Of a stretch of DNA of 62,500 nucleotides, positions 39,176 to 50,906 are shown piece after piece. Both the position numbers and the translations under genes were made by a program. The stretch's first letter is position 1, and each line of letters opens with the position of its first letter. Where the stretch lies: positions 1 to 62,500 of the forward strand of contig JAQFWX010000178.1 of the NCBI GenBank assembly GCA_027605045.1, given 5' to 3'. The notes under the pieces were generated by a model. It saw nothing but the letters and a program-made list of their open reading frames with translations, did no database searches and was not told the DNA's origin. The stretch comes from Phallus indusiatus (taxonomy: Eukaryota; Basidiomycota; Agaricomycetes; Phallales; Phallaceae).

Positions 39176-42026
39176 TTATTTATCAGAAGCGGTATGAAAT
39201 TCTCGTGAAGACAGTTCCAATTCTGGATCAAGGAGGGAATGCGTGTATGGATATGTAAATATGGAAGGTGACAAACCAGACGCGCTAGCGGGAGTATAAG
39301 GGAAAGAAGGCGAGTCGGAACCTGTAGAGTCGGACGTGGTGGAATGATCGACAGATCGAATTGCAAAATGATGAGAGTCTATGGCGCCTTCCCTCGAAGA
39401 GATGTCGAGAGTTAGAGGAGATTCCAAGTCCAAATCCAAGCCGAGTCTAGCACCCTGGCTGCCAAATAATCGACCTGATACTTTCCTGTTGGGTAATTTG
39501 AAAGTTTCATTGAGGGGTGACCGCGTTGGAGCAACGACTGTCTTTGGAGTAGACGTCCGCCGCAACAATTCCTTGGGTATATTGTACGAGTCAATCTCAC
39601 GTGCCTGCGCCTGGTACGCGGCCACATTTTCGAAAGAAGATTGGGGCGACGGAGAAAGGCCTGGCGTCTCGGTGTCGGAGGAACTTAAGGATGTGTCCGG
39701 GAACTGCGCAGGATTGTTACTTTGACACTGTGATTGAAGTCCATTGGCATGCGATCCAGAATAAATGGTAATTAGAACTTACTGAGTTGGTGGCCAATTG
39801 GTTTTCGGGTAGAGCTAAAGGCTGCGAGCGCTGAATAATCGGATTTTGCGCTGGGGACGGTTCGGTCATCCATGGTATCCAATGTTGACTGGCTCTTGAA
39901 AACCCTCCGAATACATTAGCCAGAGTAGAACTGGCCATGGCTCTATCTAGACTAGAGCCGCGTCTGTGCATCAAGCGGGTATTGGTGTCAAGGTGTAGAT
40001 GGCGCCCACTGGGGAGGTGGGAGACAGAGTCTGGAACAATATCGAAATGGTGGACATCTAAATGAGAAAGTGGAGCATTGTTGACACCCGAGAACAATGA
40101 AAGAGGGGTATAGATCGAGTTGGAAGGAAATGGGTTTCTGAATAGACCAGCCGCGTCCATGTTCGAATCAACTGCAGGGATTGAGGGAAATGGATTGTTG
40201 AGTGAGTTTTGAAGCATGATAGGGTTGGAGCCGAATAGACCCGATGATCCTGGGGGAGGAAGAGGAGGACAGCTTGACGAACGCCGATGAGGGATATGCC
40301 CAAAGCTTGTGGAGGGTGCCGTAATGACGACAGGAGAATCAGGAGGTAACGACCCTTCGAAATATGTGCTGGGCGGCGTTGGAATATTGTTGTAGCCATC
40401 GACTGCGGAGGTAGGTGTTCTGTTGGTGTGGAATGGGTCGGTGAAATGAATGGAATTCAAGGGCAAAGACAGGGCCTCTAGGTAGCGGGGGTCGTTTTCT
40501 GCGTTCAAGTTAGGAGGAACCGAAGCAATGCGCGGTAAAGGTGCGTGCAATGGGAATTCGCAGGTCGGAGACATTTGCTGAGATGGATAATGAGCAGGTG
40601 GTAACTCCGGCTGTTTGAAGGCCCTTTGTACGCCTTGTTGTGCACGAACCAAGGTCCGGCCCAGTCGTTCGTTGCCACTAATGTTCTCAGCTCTTATCGG
40701 ACTGGTCATAGAGTTCTGAGCGCGGGCACCATTAGACAAAGTACTACCGTTAATGGTTCGTTTGAACTGAGTTGGGTTGGTTTGGACTGGGTTATACCTA
40801 TAACCGGGCCACCTTTGTTCATGCCTTGCTTTTTCGATATCCGCAGCTTTAATCCAAGGTTCTCGATCTTCCTCGCTAGAAAGGGAAAGAATGGGTGGTG
40901 GTGAGTAAATAATACAAGAATAAATACAAGGAATACAAGGCCAGAAAGCGTAAAGAACATTAAAATCGGGTTTTGAGAATGAAGAGGGCGGTACACAAGG
41001 GTAATAGAGATATTCCTTTTATGGCATAAGGATCGTCCCAAAGACGGTTAAAAGACAGTATGTCGAGAAACACGTGCTCGTGGCTTTGTGGCAAAGAATT
41101 GGGCGCCAAGAAGCAACGGCGCAAGTTGCCGATGTGAATTTCGAAGGCAAAAAGAAGTAAAAACCAGTGGAATGAAAGGAAATGAGAATAGAAGGAAAGG
41201 AACACGAATAGCGAAGAAAATAATTGAATGTGGGACAATACACGACGACTAACTCACCTCATGGCCTTCCACACCCTGCCAGCTATGCGACTAATGTTCC
41301 GATGATCTTTTTCGACACTGGCGGGGACCGACTGCTGGCTCACAAATAGACATCTGAACAGAATGAATGCGTTTCTGGGTCGAGGTATGTGACCTGCTGG
41401 CTGTTTGCGAGCATGCGACTTTTTCTTTGGGCCTGCGTTGGCAATGTCATCGAGCGTTGCCAAAATAGTTCGAGGAGACAGGGGAGGAATGGGTTTATAG
41501 TCCGGAAGAGGAGGCGTTGTGGGTGATTGAAGTGAATGAATGTCCAGCATCTCCCCTTGAAGCGGTTGCGTATAACCAAGTTCATACTCTTGATCGAATA
41601 ACTGATGCGACTGCGGTACATCTCCAGGCAATCCCGAGAGACCGAGTAAAGGTGAATCTGAAGGGGAGGAGCCAGTTGATGTATGCTGGAAGGAGGAATA
41701 TTCCGACTGAAAGACTTGTTTCTGCGGAGATGCTCGACCCATATTATGACCTGCTGTCGTTTGAATGTCGCCTGCGACAAAGGAAGTGATTAGAGTTATG
41801 GTTGGAATATACGATAGAAGTTAAAAGATAAACAGGTTGAAGGGAAAAAGAAACGAAAGAAGGAGCTGAAAGGGGGGAAGTGCTGGAGTCGAATCCAGAG
41901 AAAAGGCAGGCCAAAAAAAAAATAGGAAACTTTAAATTGCTCACCGTTGAACGCGAATGGATTGATTACGCTAGATTCCTGTCCTCCATTGTATATAGGA
42001 GATGATACTGTGTCGCCTGCTGACAT
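39176..42026 (-). CDS. HMG-box transcription factor (MATA-HMG type)
   Basis: Nuclear regulator with a single HMG box near the N-terminal third. The start is ATG 42026 (MSAGDTVSSPIYNGG); the first intron ends before GDIQTTAGHNMGRASP. The box reads HIPRPRNAFILFRC, then LFVSQQSVPASVEKDHRN, ISRIAGRVWKAM, EEDREPWIKAADIEKARHEQ and RWPGYRYNPVQ. A 382-base intron (40876-41257), long for this genome, cuts the box between helices 1-2 and 3. A basic patch (GPKKKSHARK) precedes the box. The rest, about 450 residues, is Pro/Ser-rich and disordered; the final intron ends near 39734. Relatives include mating and development regulators such as Prf1 or Ste11-like proteins, but I cannot assign it further. No pheromone or receptor gene is nearby. 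Confidence 0.85.
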
Positions 42027-43371
42027 GATATGAGAGGGCAATGCAGGTGTGACGCAGAACAACGGGAGCTGGAACAGATCACGAACAACGGGGGAGTCTC
42101 TGAAAGGGAGGTCTTGAGAAGGAGTCCTTAAGATAAGCCGAGCGAGCCTTGAAGTATCCTACAGCCGATGAAGACCTGAGAAACAAATAACAAATTTACG
42201 CGATCGTGGGTGTTGATCCCGAAAATTAAATTGCGGTCCGAAAATACAATTTGAATTATAATATGTACCCAATACATGTACTTGCATGCCTTTCCCCGCT
42301 CAGGTAATAAAAAAGCTAGACCCTGCCATGAGCTTCACCAATGATTAAATCGGGACATGAGATCTCACACCCTTTTTTAGGCCCTGAAAATATCCTTTCC
42401 TGCCAATGGCCAATGGTTATCCGTATCCTGATATTTTAGCTTCCGAGGGAAATTGTGCCCATTAAAGCGAGGGGTCCATCTTCGCACAAGTATGTAACTG
42501 GCTTTAGCAGATCTGAGTGGGGTTGATCGCTAGCTAAAGTTGAAGCTTTACTCGTTTGCGGTGCCATGCTGTAAAAGACTATAAAGCGATGTTAATCCCT
42601 TAGTCGCTAAATCAGACGTATCTCATCAAGATTGGACACGCAATCGCAATCGTGGGAGTCCCATTGTTTTGTGCGCCTACAGAAACAAATCCCAACTAAA
42701 ATACATAACGTGCATAGATCCTGCGAGACGTAATTTGTTTGACTATCATTTCGATGATTACTGTGTTCTAGAAAGAACAATGCTGTCCAGAGGGTGCCAG
42801 GGTAGCGGTACTAGCGAAGAAGATCCTCAAAAAGATAATATTTGATCAATGGGAATATCGCTTCACGCAGAACGTTCAGATTGAGCATCGGTGTCCATGG
42901 AGCTTGTTTCAGACCGGAGAAGTCGTCGAATTGAGATTTTTATTATATTTATCGTCATTACGGACATGGCTTTACCAACTTTCACCCCGTTTTGGAAGTA
43001 CGCCCAGACATGTATGTACGTATTTTTTAGGGTTTTGTGAAAGTGCAGGTTCAGCTACTCAATCACATGGGCATGCTAACGGCGGAAGTAAATTATGATG
43101 CACGTCCGGAAGCAGGAGCGGAAGTAATTTCGAGAAACATAATTTTTTATTATTAGAATGTTTGCATAGAACTGTATCCCCAGTCTGTATACGTGCGTGC
43201 GCGCATATGTGCAAAGCTAGATTGTGTGTGAACTTGCCCCTCTCGCCGATAACCCCAATCTTCTAGATCCCCTCTGACATGTATCAGTATGTATCCCTTG
43301 TTTTTGAGCGCTCAGGGATGGGGGTTTAAAAATATATTCTATGTGGCCATCAAAAAAATGTGTGGTAGAGA
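42027..43371. other. Intergenic, promoter of HMG gene
   Basis: 1.3 kb with no gene I can support. The stretch 43185-43210 has a short GTGCGTGCGCGCAT repeat. Confidence 0.5.
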
Positions 43372-43983
43372 TCAGGTCCATCTAAAATTTGGAGTGGTTT
43401 CTTGACCCTTGACCGTTTTCTCGGGTAGGAACCCATAGGGACCGAATACTTTGCAACGGAACCGCGAAAGGACATATGTAAAAGTATCAGTCTGTCAACA
43501 AATATGACTAACTCACGTCTAATTGCGCTCAGTTTATCTCGCGTGAACCTTCCTGGCCTTTGGCGATGTTGATACTGTACAAGTGTTGAACGATCGTTGA
43601 CAATCCAGGCTTTGATAGGTAGCTTATTGTGCAGCGACGCAGAGTAAACTGAAGCTTTTTTGATGGAGAACGCGCTTATGATAAATGTTCAAAATGAAAA
43701 TGTATCCTCTACATACGTCCTTTTGTTTTTGACTCGGAGAGCTAGTGTGTGTAAATCTGGTTTGACCGTCTACCGCTGATCAACGCTTTAAAGCCAGAGG
43801 CGGACTGCCATCCATCCCGAGCCGTACTTTCCATCAGAGGAGTATATTTCATTGGTCTGTTTTTTCTAAGTGAATTAAATGAAAAACTCACCCCTACGTG
43901 AGCCTGGAGATTCTTACGATAATGCACCATTTAAACTCGTCCTCGTCGATTCGTAATAGGGCGTTTTCCCGCAATTCTGCCAT
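43372..43983 (-). CDS. Unrecognised spliced gene (partly resolved)
   Basis: Three segments look coding and are joined by good splice sites, but the middle is not fully resolved. The first is 43983-43918 (MAELRENALLRIDEDEFKWC) ending at a GTAAGA donor. A segment from the CACTTAG acceptor near 43868 gives KKQTNEIYSSDGKYGSGWMA. A third begins after GCTTCAG near 43650 and reads VYSASLHNKLPIKAWIVNDR, then STLVQYQHRQRPGRFTRDKL and SAIR to a GTGAGT donor. The last reads LFGPYGFLPEKTVKGQE to a stop at 43372. No known domain is evident. The exon linking the middle to the third segment is unclear, so the gene could be real and lineage-restricted, or partly decayed. Confidence 0.42.
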
Positions 43984-44458
43984 GCCGATTCTTTCAAGCA
44001 TGCAACGCTATACCTTGCCACTAGCTTGAATCAGTTTACTAGCATTACCTCCCTGGCTTAACCTTCGCCGGAATAGCACCTGGTAGCGCGCATTGTATCC
44101 TCTTCTGAGTTGTCATTGGGACGGAATACGCAGCTCGCCGCACTTTGAATTTTAACCTCCGCACCAATCAAGCATGCGTCCAACTACCATGATATCGCTC
44201 AACGTTCAACGTTCAATCTTCATTAGTTCGTATTTTTATTGAGCTCTCGATGAAATCAGTAATATATTATTAAGTCAAGCTCCAGTATTGAGTGAGCTCA
44301 TAGGTTCCAATATCGGCAGAGAGGGGATGTTCGGCCGTCGTCAAATTCGTGCACAGCATTTTTTTTGGGAGTTAGCGCTATCGGCTGTCGCCATTTATAT
44401 ATGGCCATCTTAGGAAGATCTATCTCCCAAGTACTGATTACAACCCAGCTAGCAATCG
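43984..44458. other. Divergent intergenic gap before phospholipase D
   Basis: I see no gene. This is the probable promoter of the phospholipase D gene and of the unrecognised minus-strand gene. Confidence 0.45.
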
Positions 44459-47400
44459 ATGTCCTTTTTCCACAAGATAGAAGAAGCTTTTGAGAAAGCA
44501 CCTGAAACGATACGCAAAGGTCTCGATCACGCTGAAGCTACGTTAGAAGGTAATTGTGAAGTTCGGTAAACCTTAGGACGCATCACTAACCGTTTATACA
44601 AAGGATTACTAGAGCCCAACAGTTCGTTGTATTCTCGATCTTTCTGTGTGATTGTGGCAGCTCATTGCTTCTCCTTATTTGAATAGGACGTCATGATGAT
44701 CCGGCTGCAATACGTGTGGACATGATCAGAGAAAAGATCAATGCATCACACCGATTCCAATCCTTCGCAAATATAAGGTCCAGCAACTGCGTCAAGTGGC
44801 ATATCGATGGGCATGATTTTTTTTACGCAGTTTCGGAATTACTCGACAGTGCTCGCGAGGTAAGCTGCCCTTAATTTGATGTCAAAAGTCTTCTACGAAA
44901 TAACACCATTCTTTTAGGTGATTATGATCTTAGACTGGTGGCTTACCCCCGAGCTTTATCTTAGACGACCTCCGGCGTATAACGAAGAGTGGCGACTGGA
45001 TCGTTTACTTCTTCGCAAAGCCCAACAGGGTGTGAAGATTTATATCGTCGTTTACAAAGAAGTATGTGACTCGCTGGGTGATTCCAAACACATTCAGATT
45101 CATATAGGTAACGCAAACGATGAGCATGAGTTCTCATCACACGAAATCATATTTAGAATCTCTTCATGAGAATATAGCTGTCATGGTAAGTCCTGCTACC
45201 GAAGAAAGCTATAGAGCTCAATTCCCGATAGCGACATCCTGATCATATTGGGTCGCGAGACGACGTCGAATTTTGGTCGCATCATGAAAAAGTAATGTAG
45301 AACGACCACATACCATATCGCGGTCTTTATTGACGTCCACCACCAGGTTGTCATTGTCGATAATCACCGGGCTTCCATTGGGGGTCTTGATTTGTGTTTT
45401 GGACGATGGGATACCCATAACCAGTGAATGTCTTTTCTTTCAGTGATCGAAAGCTTTAGGAGAGAAAAAAACGAATAATATTTAGCCCTCAGGCAGACGT
45501 TCATCCCACCGATTTCAATCTTACCCTATTTCCGGGCCAGGACTATAACAATGCAAGGGTTCTCGACTTTCAACAGGTAGACCATTGGGCCAGTAATCAG
45601 GTTTCTATTCAAGATACAGCGAGGATGCCTTGGCATGATGTCCATATGACGCTCGTCGGACCTGTCGTCCTCGATATTGTGCAACACTTCGTTGAAAGAT
45701 GGAATGAGGTGAAAACGCGAAAGGTGAGTTTATCTTCCTTCTAAATCAAAATCATGCTAAAACGTATATTAGTACAAAGACGATGCGTAAGTTCTACTCT
45801 ATATAATGCACAAGATTGTATTCATCTAATCCACTCTTCTTAGTCGATATGACTGGCTCGCATTCCCTCATGACGTATCGGTGGCTCAGAATGAAGCAAT
45901 CACACGTAAGAAGACGTCTTTTTTAAAAGCCTTCTTGTTTTATTCATATCTCCGTCACAACTGAATGTAGGACATCCCTACCGTGAATCGTTTCATAGGA
46001 TGGGCCGACATTTTCGCCAACGGTTTCATTGTGCCAGACCGGAAGATGCGTTACGGGATGACGAAGATGAAGCTGTGTACGCACGACCACCTCACGGGAC
46101 AATGACGATCCAGGTTGTGCGTAGCGTGTCCGACTGGAGTCACGGTGTTCTCACGGAAAGAAGTATTCAAAATGCCTGTACGTTCCTGATTCAACTCCAG
46201 AGTCTTGAGGTTTTTTTGACGTTGCATGACGCGAAGACATCCAACTCATACAGGAGTCACAGCATTTTATTTATATTGGTACGGTAGTCATAAATTGCTA
46301 TGGGAATGCAGTAACTGAACGAATAATCTACTCAAGAAAACCAATTTTTGTACGTCATTGAATCATTATTGTTACTTCAATTGCTAACTCAGACGTATTC
46401 TCCCAGTATTTCCAACACTCAAGACTCGGGACCCGTGAAGAACACCATTGCCAAAGCATTGGTCGAAAGAATTTTGCGGGCTGCTAGAGAGAACAAACAT
46501 TTTCATGTTAGTTAAGCTTGACGGTCTGAATTTTAATCGATTCTAAATCTATTTTTTTTTCAGGTCGTGGTGGTCATTCCTGAAGTTCCGGCCTTTTCCG
46601 GAGATATTGTTGAAACGACCTCGATCAAAACGATTTTAGCTGCTCAATGGAGGACGATAAATCGTGGAGGACACAGCATTTGCGAAGAAATTTCAAAATG
46701 CGGTTTCGATCCGTTAAGTCCTGTCCTTAAGCTTGTTCCTAATTGCTCATCGTTTTTTTTTTCGTAGTGCGGATTATATACGGTTCTATCATTTAAGGGG
46801 CTATGACAGGATAAACAATCCCAACCGTACGTCCAACTATCATCTTCACTTCACTTTGATCTCTCATGCTCCTTTTAAAGCTTCCTTCATCTCGGCCGTC
46901 GAGAAAAAAAGCGGAGTTTCCTTCTTACAAGCTCAAGTTGCGCAAGCCCGGATTTGGCTTGGAAAGGGCTATACCAACACGGATATACAAACCTCGGTTA
47001 GAATCAAGGTTCCGCAACCTTATCAAGAAATTCAGCAGGAAAAGGAGAAGGAAGCTAAAAAGGAAGTGGAGGAAGTACCTCTTCCTCCCTCTGATCATGA
47101 AGCGCGAGACATCGTTCATGCTTTCGAAAGAGCCGCTCAAAGTATTAGAAGCGACGAGGATGTTTCAGACTCTGTTTCGCAGCATATATTGACTGATCAT
47201 ACTCCATTGACAAGCGAGCAGTGGCTAGGAACTCCCGAAGAGGAGAAAGAAGCGTGAGTTTGATACTACATCCTTTTGAACTTGTTGTTTTAATATTTAT
47301 ACAGTTACGTTTCGGAGCTGATATACATACATACCAAGGTATGTACAATCTTTCCGTCTTTGAGAAATCTTCAACCTGTCCCTTTGAATAGCTGATGATC

Positions 47401-48371
47401 GTTGATGATCGTCGCGTTATAGTGAGTAAATAAATGTCTGATCTAAAACTTTACGCAGCCGCTTACTTTGTAACAGCTGGGGTCAGCCAATTTCAACGAT
47501 CGCAGTCAACGAGGAGACGGTGATTCCGAAATTTGTTTAGTTGTCGAAGATACAGAGGAAATTGAATCCACCATGAACGGTCAGAGAGTGGGTATTGTTT
47601 TTTTTTTTTGAAAGTAATGGATTGCACACATTGTTGAAAATCCAAAATTCGTTTAGTTTATGGCGGCACGTTTTGCGGCCACATTACGACGTAAGCTGTA
47701 TAGAGGTTCGTCTTCATCTAGTTTCATATTAACATAATAGCTAACCGTTAATTTAACAGAACACCTGGGACTTATTTCTCCGCAGGATGTATCTACCAGA
47801 CGCGAAGAGCGAACAACATTTATGCAAGCTGCGCCGGTTCTCAATGAGGATGAGACGTTTTTACAGGAAGATGCTCTCGTGGCCGATCCTCTATCCCCCA
47901 AGCTGATGTCACTGTGGCAGTCTACCGCCAAAAAGAATCGTGACATTTATACGGAGATTTTTAGGCCTGTACCTTCTGACCTCGTTCAGAGTACCTCGGT
48001 ATACAAGGCACGTACTTCATTATAATATTATTTTTCGTACCATTATAAATCCAAAATACCTAGAACTATATACCGAAAGTAAAGCATGGACATATAGTTC
48101 CAGAAGTTTCTTTACAGCGTGCCAAGCAACAATTGAGCCAGGTACACCTTTTCATCATACGTATCAGCTCATCTCCTCACGACCCCCACCCCAGATCCGT
48201 GGCCAATTAGTTGAAATGCCTTTGAGATTTCTCATTGATGATACCAGTCTTGTTGACGTACGTTTCACAAATCGTAGATTTTTGGTATTTGATCTGAAGT
48301 ATTTTCGTCAATCTCAGTCAAAGAATCCTGATTGGATGGGTTTAAACCCAACGCTAGCAATATATATTTAG
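44459..48371 (+). CDS. Phospholipase D (two HKD motifs)
   Basis: Hydrolyses phosphatidylcholine to phosphatidic acid, acting at membranes. The start is ATG 44459 (MSFFHKIEEAFEKAPETIRK); the second exon boundary is uncertain, either one intron 44551-44687 or a small exon inside it. Catalytic motif 1 is HHEKVVIVDN with downstream GGLDLCFGRWD (about 45285-45410). Motif 2 is HTKLMIVDDRRVILGSANFNDRS (split by introns, about 47320-47500). Supporting blocks: VIMILDWWLTPELYL, RMPWHDVHMTLVGPVVLDI, YIENQFFISNTQDSG and SEICLVVED. A Glu/Lys-rich insert follows the second half of the fold (about 47030-47080). Unlike yeast Spo14 it has no PX or PH domain at the N-terminus. One intron (donor GCACGT at about 48009) appears to be GC-AG. 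Length is about 850 residues. Confidence 0.9.
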
Positions 48372-48571
48372 GGATCTTAAACGACGAGGCTGAGGGGCGC
48401 TGCCCACGCGTAGCGGAGAGGATACCATCCTCTCGTTTGTCATGTCAAGGTCTTTCCAGCATGTTGGTGGACATTCGTGCCATCCCATCCTCTTTTTGCA
48501 TCCTTTCCCATTTTTCCTCCCTTTGTTCCCGCTTCTTTGTTCCATCTTAGTTTGTAGTACATTCGCTAGTC

Positions 48572-48792
48572 ATGAGCGCAAAGTCAAGAATAATATCAGT
48601 ATCGTCCGCGCTTCAAACTGTCAAACTCAATCCACCACCAAATTATTTTTCGGCTGATCTTCGTTCCTTGAATTGGCACGCCAAGGTAAAACATATCCCC
48701 GTTGTCCAGCTAAAATGTGTCATACGATCCATCAGCTGGCGCACATGTCAGCGTTTGCAAATACAAGTGTCCTAGAATGTCAAGCGATCTAA
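48572..48792 (+). CDS. Possible two-exon small protein
   Basis: ATG 48572 opens MSAKSRIISVSSALQTVKLN and ends in SLNWHAK at a donor (48686); a CATCAG acceptor (48735) leads to LAHMSAFANTSVLECQAI and TAA 48790. That gives 56 residues in frame. The N-terminus is basic and Ser-rich, as in mitochondrial presequences. I do not recognise it and the evidence is only splice-site fit. Confidence 0.25.
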
Positions 48793-49141
48793 CGCGAACT
48801 AAGAGTGAATGGCTAATGACCTTCAGCGTTTGCTCAAATAGAGAGAAAAACTTATTAGATCTGTAAGGTTATGACTCGTTAAAAAAGACGGCGAGATGGT
48901 GGGTGGGCTGGGAACAGCTATGTTGAGTACGAACTCGTGTTATGAACGACTTTTTCCGTCACAATGTGATGACGGTCACGCGGTCATGGATTTGCTGCTG
49001 TTCCATGCCAACGATCCACCTCCAAAATAGTTGTCAATATGCTTCTAATCCACATAGAAGTATGTGACTAGTTGCTTCGCGAAGATTTGCTGTTACGACC
49101 CGAGCTGACCTTCGTCGTGAAATTCAACGGCCACTGAATCA
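48793..49141. other. Intergenic gap
   Basis: I see nothing I can name in this stretch. Confidence 0.4.
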
Positions 49142-50400
49142 ATGGCCCCTTCTGATACCAGCGTACTTGTTCCAACCGGAGCGGGTAAGTCCAATCTGTG
49201 TGCTGTTTCGGTTGTTATTGGTATTTAAAATGCACAACTTTGAAGCAGTCAGCTCTACGGCTTGAAAGACGGCGAATCTCAATAAATGGAAACAGTAATA
49301 TCAGCTGCATGGCAAGGCCGTCACCTATCCAATGTATAACCGATCCTCCGTGTAACTTATTATCATGATATAACTTCATCCACTTGCAGAAAGACACTGA
49401 AGCCGTTGCGCCCCAATCACTCAAGTACATGGAGCAAAGTAGCGAGTTCTTTCAAACTGGCTTCGGACTATGACCAGACCAAAGCTGTGGAAGATCGCGC
49501 AACTTAGAGGTCACGAAAGTCTAGTGATCGTCAGGTATGAACTGGTTCTCCTTCTAACAACTTGCGATCTAATGACGTTTCCGCTAGGTTGCATGCATCT
49601 ATAAGCTAGCCGGAGTTAAACAGGAGATACCACGCGTTAAGGAGAACTTATGGAGCATCAAGCTGAGGTTAAAAGGCTGTTGGCATTCACAAAGAGCTGG
49701 ATGAAGATCAAGCTGCTAATGATGAAATTTACAAAGGATTAGAAGACTTCGAGAAAAAGCTGGAAGAGAAGGTCCCGGCTTTAGAAGATGTCAAGCAGTC
49801 ATGCGTAAAAGGTATGTTCCCGCAACCCCCCAGAAAAGCTGGGACTCAATTGCGCGTTCTATTTGCAGAATGACAAGATTGAAAGGCTAGCCTCCGAACG
49901 ATCTGGTATTTATTGCAAATGCTGATTAGAGGAGGTTCCTCTGACATGGCGTCCCGGAGACTCAAGCGACGTTCCTATGAAAAAAAAGGTGAGATACTTT
50001 ATCTGTGTTTGAGGTCAAATGATATAACGTTACGTATGTAGGTCTTCGGAATGAATTCAGCGACGAAGATCATTCTCAACGGTCCGAGAAAGCCAATGGT
50101 TATTGTCTTAAAGTTGATCTCAGTCTATTGGAAGAATGAGCATGAGATGTCCATAAAATTGTGCTGTGCAGTCGCTTACCTTTGCTTAGATGGTTCCGCT
50201 GGATGTTGGGGCTGAGTTCGACACTGGGCTTGATACCGACATTGAATGCATGGACCTGAATACGAAAAGTGGGTTTTATTATTGCCAACGCCCGACTCTA
50301 TTATTGATGCCTTGTAATAATAAAACTAAATGACGTTGAAGTCAAATCGGTTCTGAAAGAGAAGCCGATGCAGCCTGGAGTCAAAAACAGCACATGATAA
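49142..50400 (+). pseudogene. Coiled-coil coding remnants (probable decayed gene)
   Basis: Several pieces have coding character but do not join in one frame. ATG 49142 gives MAPSDTSVLVPTGA to a GTAAGT donor. After an acceptor near 49389 one frame reads KVASSFKLASDYDQTKAVED. At 49680-49810 another reads VGIHKELDEDQAANDEIYKG, then LEDFEKKLEEKVPALEDVKQ, ending at a GTATGT donor. Near 50042 comes GLRNEFSDEDHSQRSEKAN, near 50190 MVPLDVGAEFDTGLDTDIE, and the end VEVKSVLKEKPMQPGVKNST stops at TGA near 50397. The SSFKLASDYDQT piece recalls eisosome/BAR proteins, but weakly. Frame changes between pieces suggest decay; a fast-evolving live gene is possible. Confidence 0.35.
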
Positions 50401-50706
50401 GTTCTCCGATGTGTAGGATCTTACTAGAGGTTCGTTACTTCATAGTCATTGAGTAATGAACATTGAAGCTCACTCTGTTCAATGGAACCGTTATTGGTCA
50501 GGACAAAAGTATCATGCCCTTGCCACATCGTGCTGTTTCGGCTATGGCCAAGTAGGTGGCAAATCATAATGTAGATAAGCTCTAGAAGAATTACAAGTCA
50601 TCGAAAACCTTGAAGGTGTTAGAAGTCAGCTTATACTTCGATGAACCTATAAAGACCAAATATATAAGTGGTAAAGAATGGTGACTCAGATCTCTAAACA
50701 GGAGAT

Positions 50707-50906
50707 GTACGGTAGTATAACCTGACAAGTAGAAGTGTGTGTACAACTTGAGTACTATAGTCTCTGTGTGAGGAAAAATACTATGTGAGATTTAATCTTA
50801 AGAAGAGTATACTTATATACCATTACAATGAGTCATGTGTGATTGCTCACATGATTTCAACATAAGTGTGTGCTTTGTCTTCTCTTTTTATCATTATTGT
50901 CAAACA
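50707..50906 (-). mobile_element. Possible Copia-type LTR remnant
   Basis: On the minus strand a TG...CA segment begins TGTTTGACAATAATG at 50906 and could end CCGTACA at 50707. Directly upstream on that strand is a purine tract (AAGGGGAG) like the polypurine primer of LTR elements. Inside is a TATA-like GGTATATAAG. The 51.0-51.8 kb tract reads on the same strand as badly decayed coding. No partner LTR was found. Confidence 0.28.
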
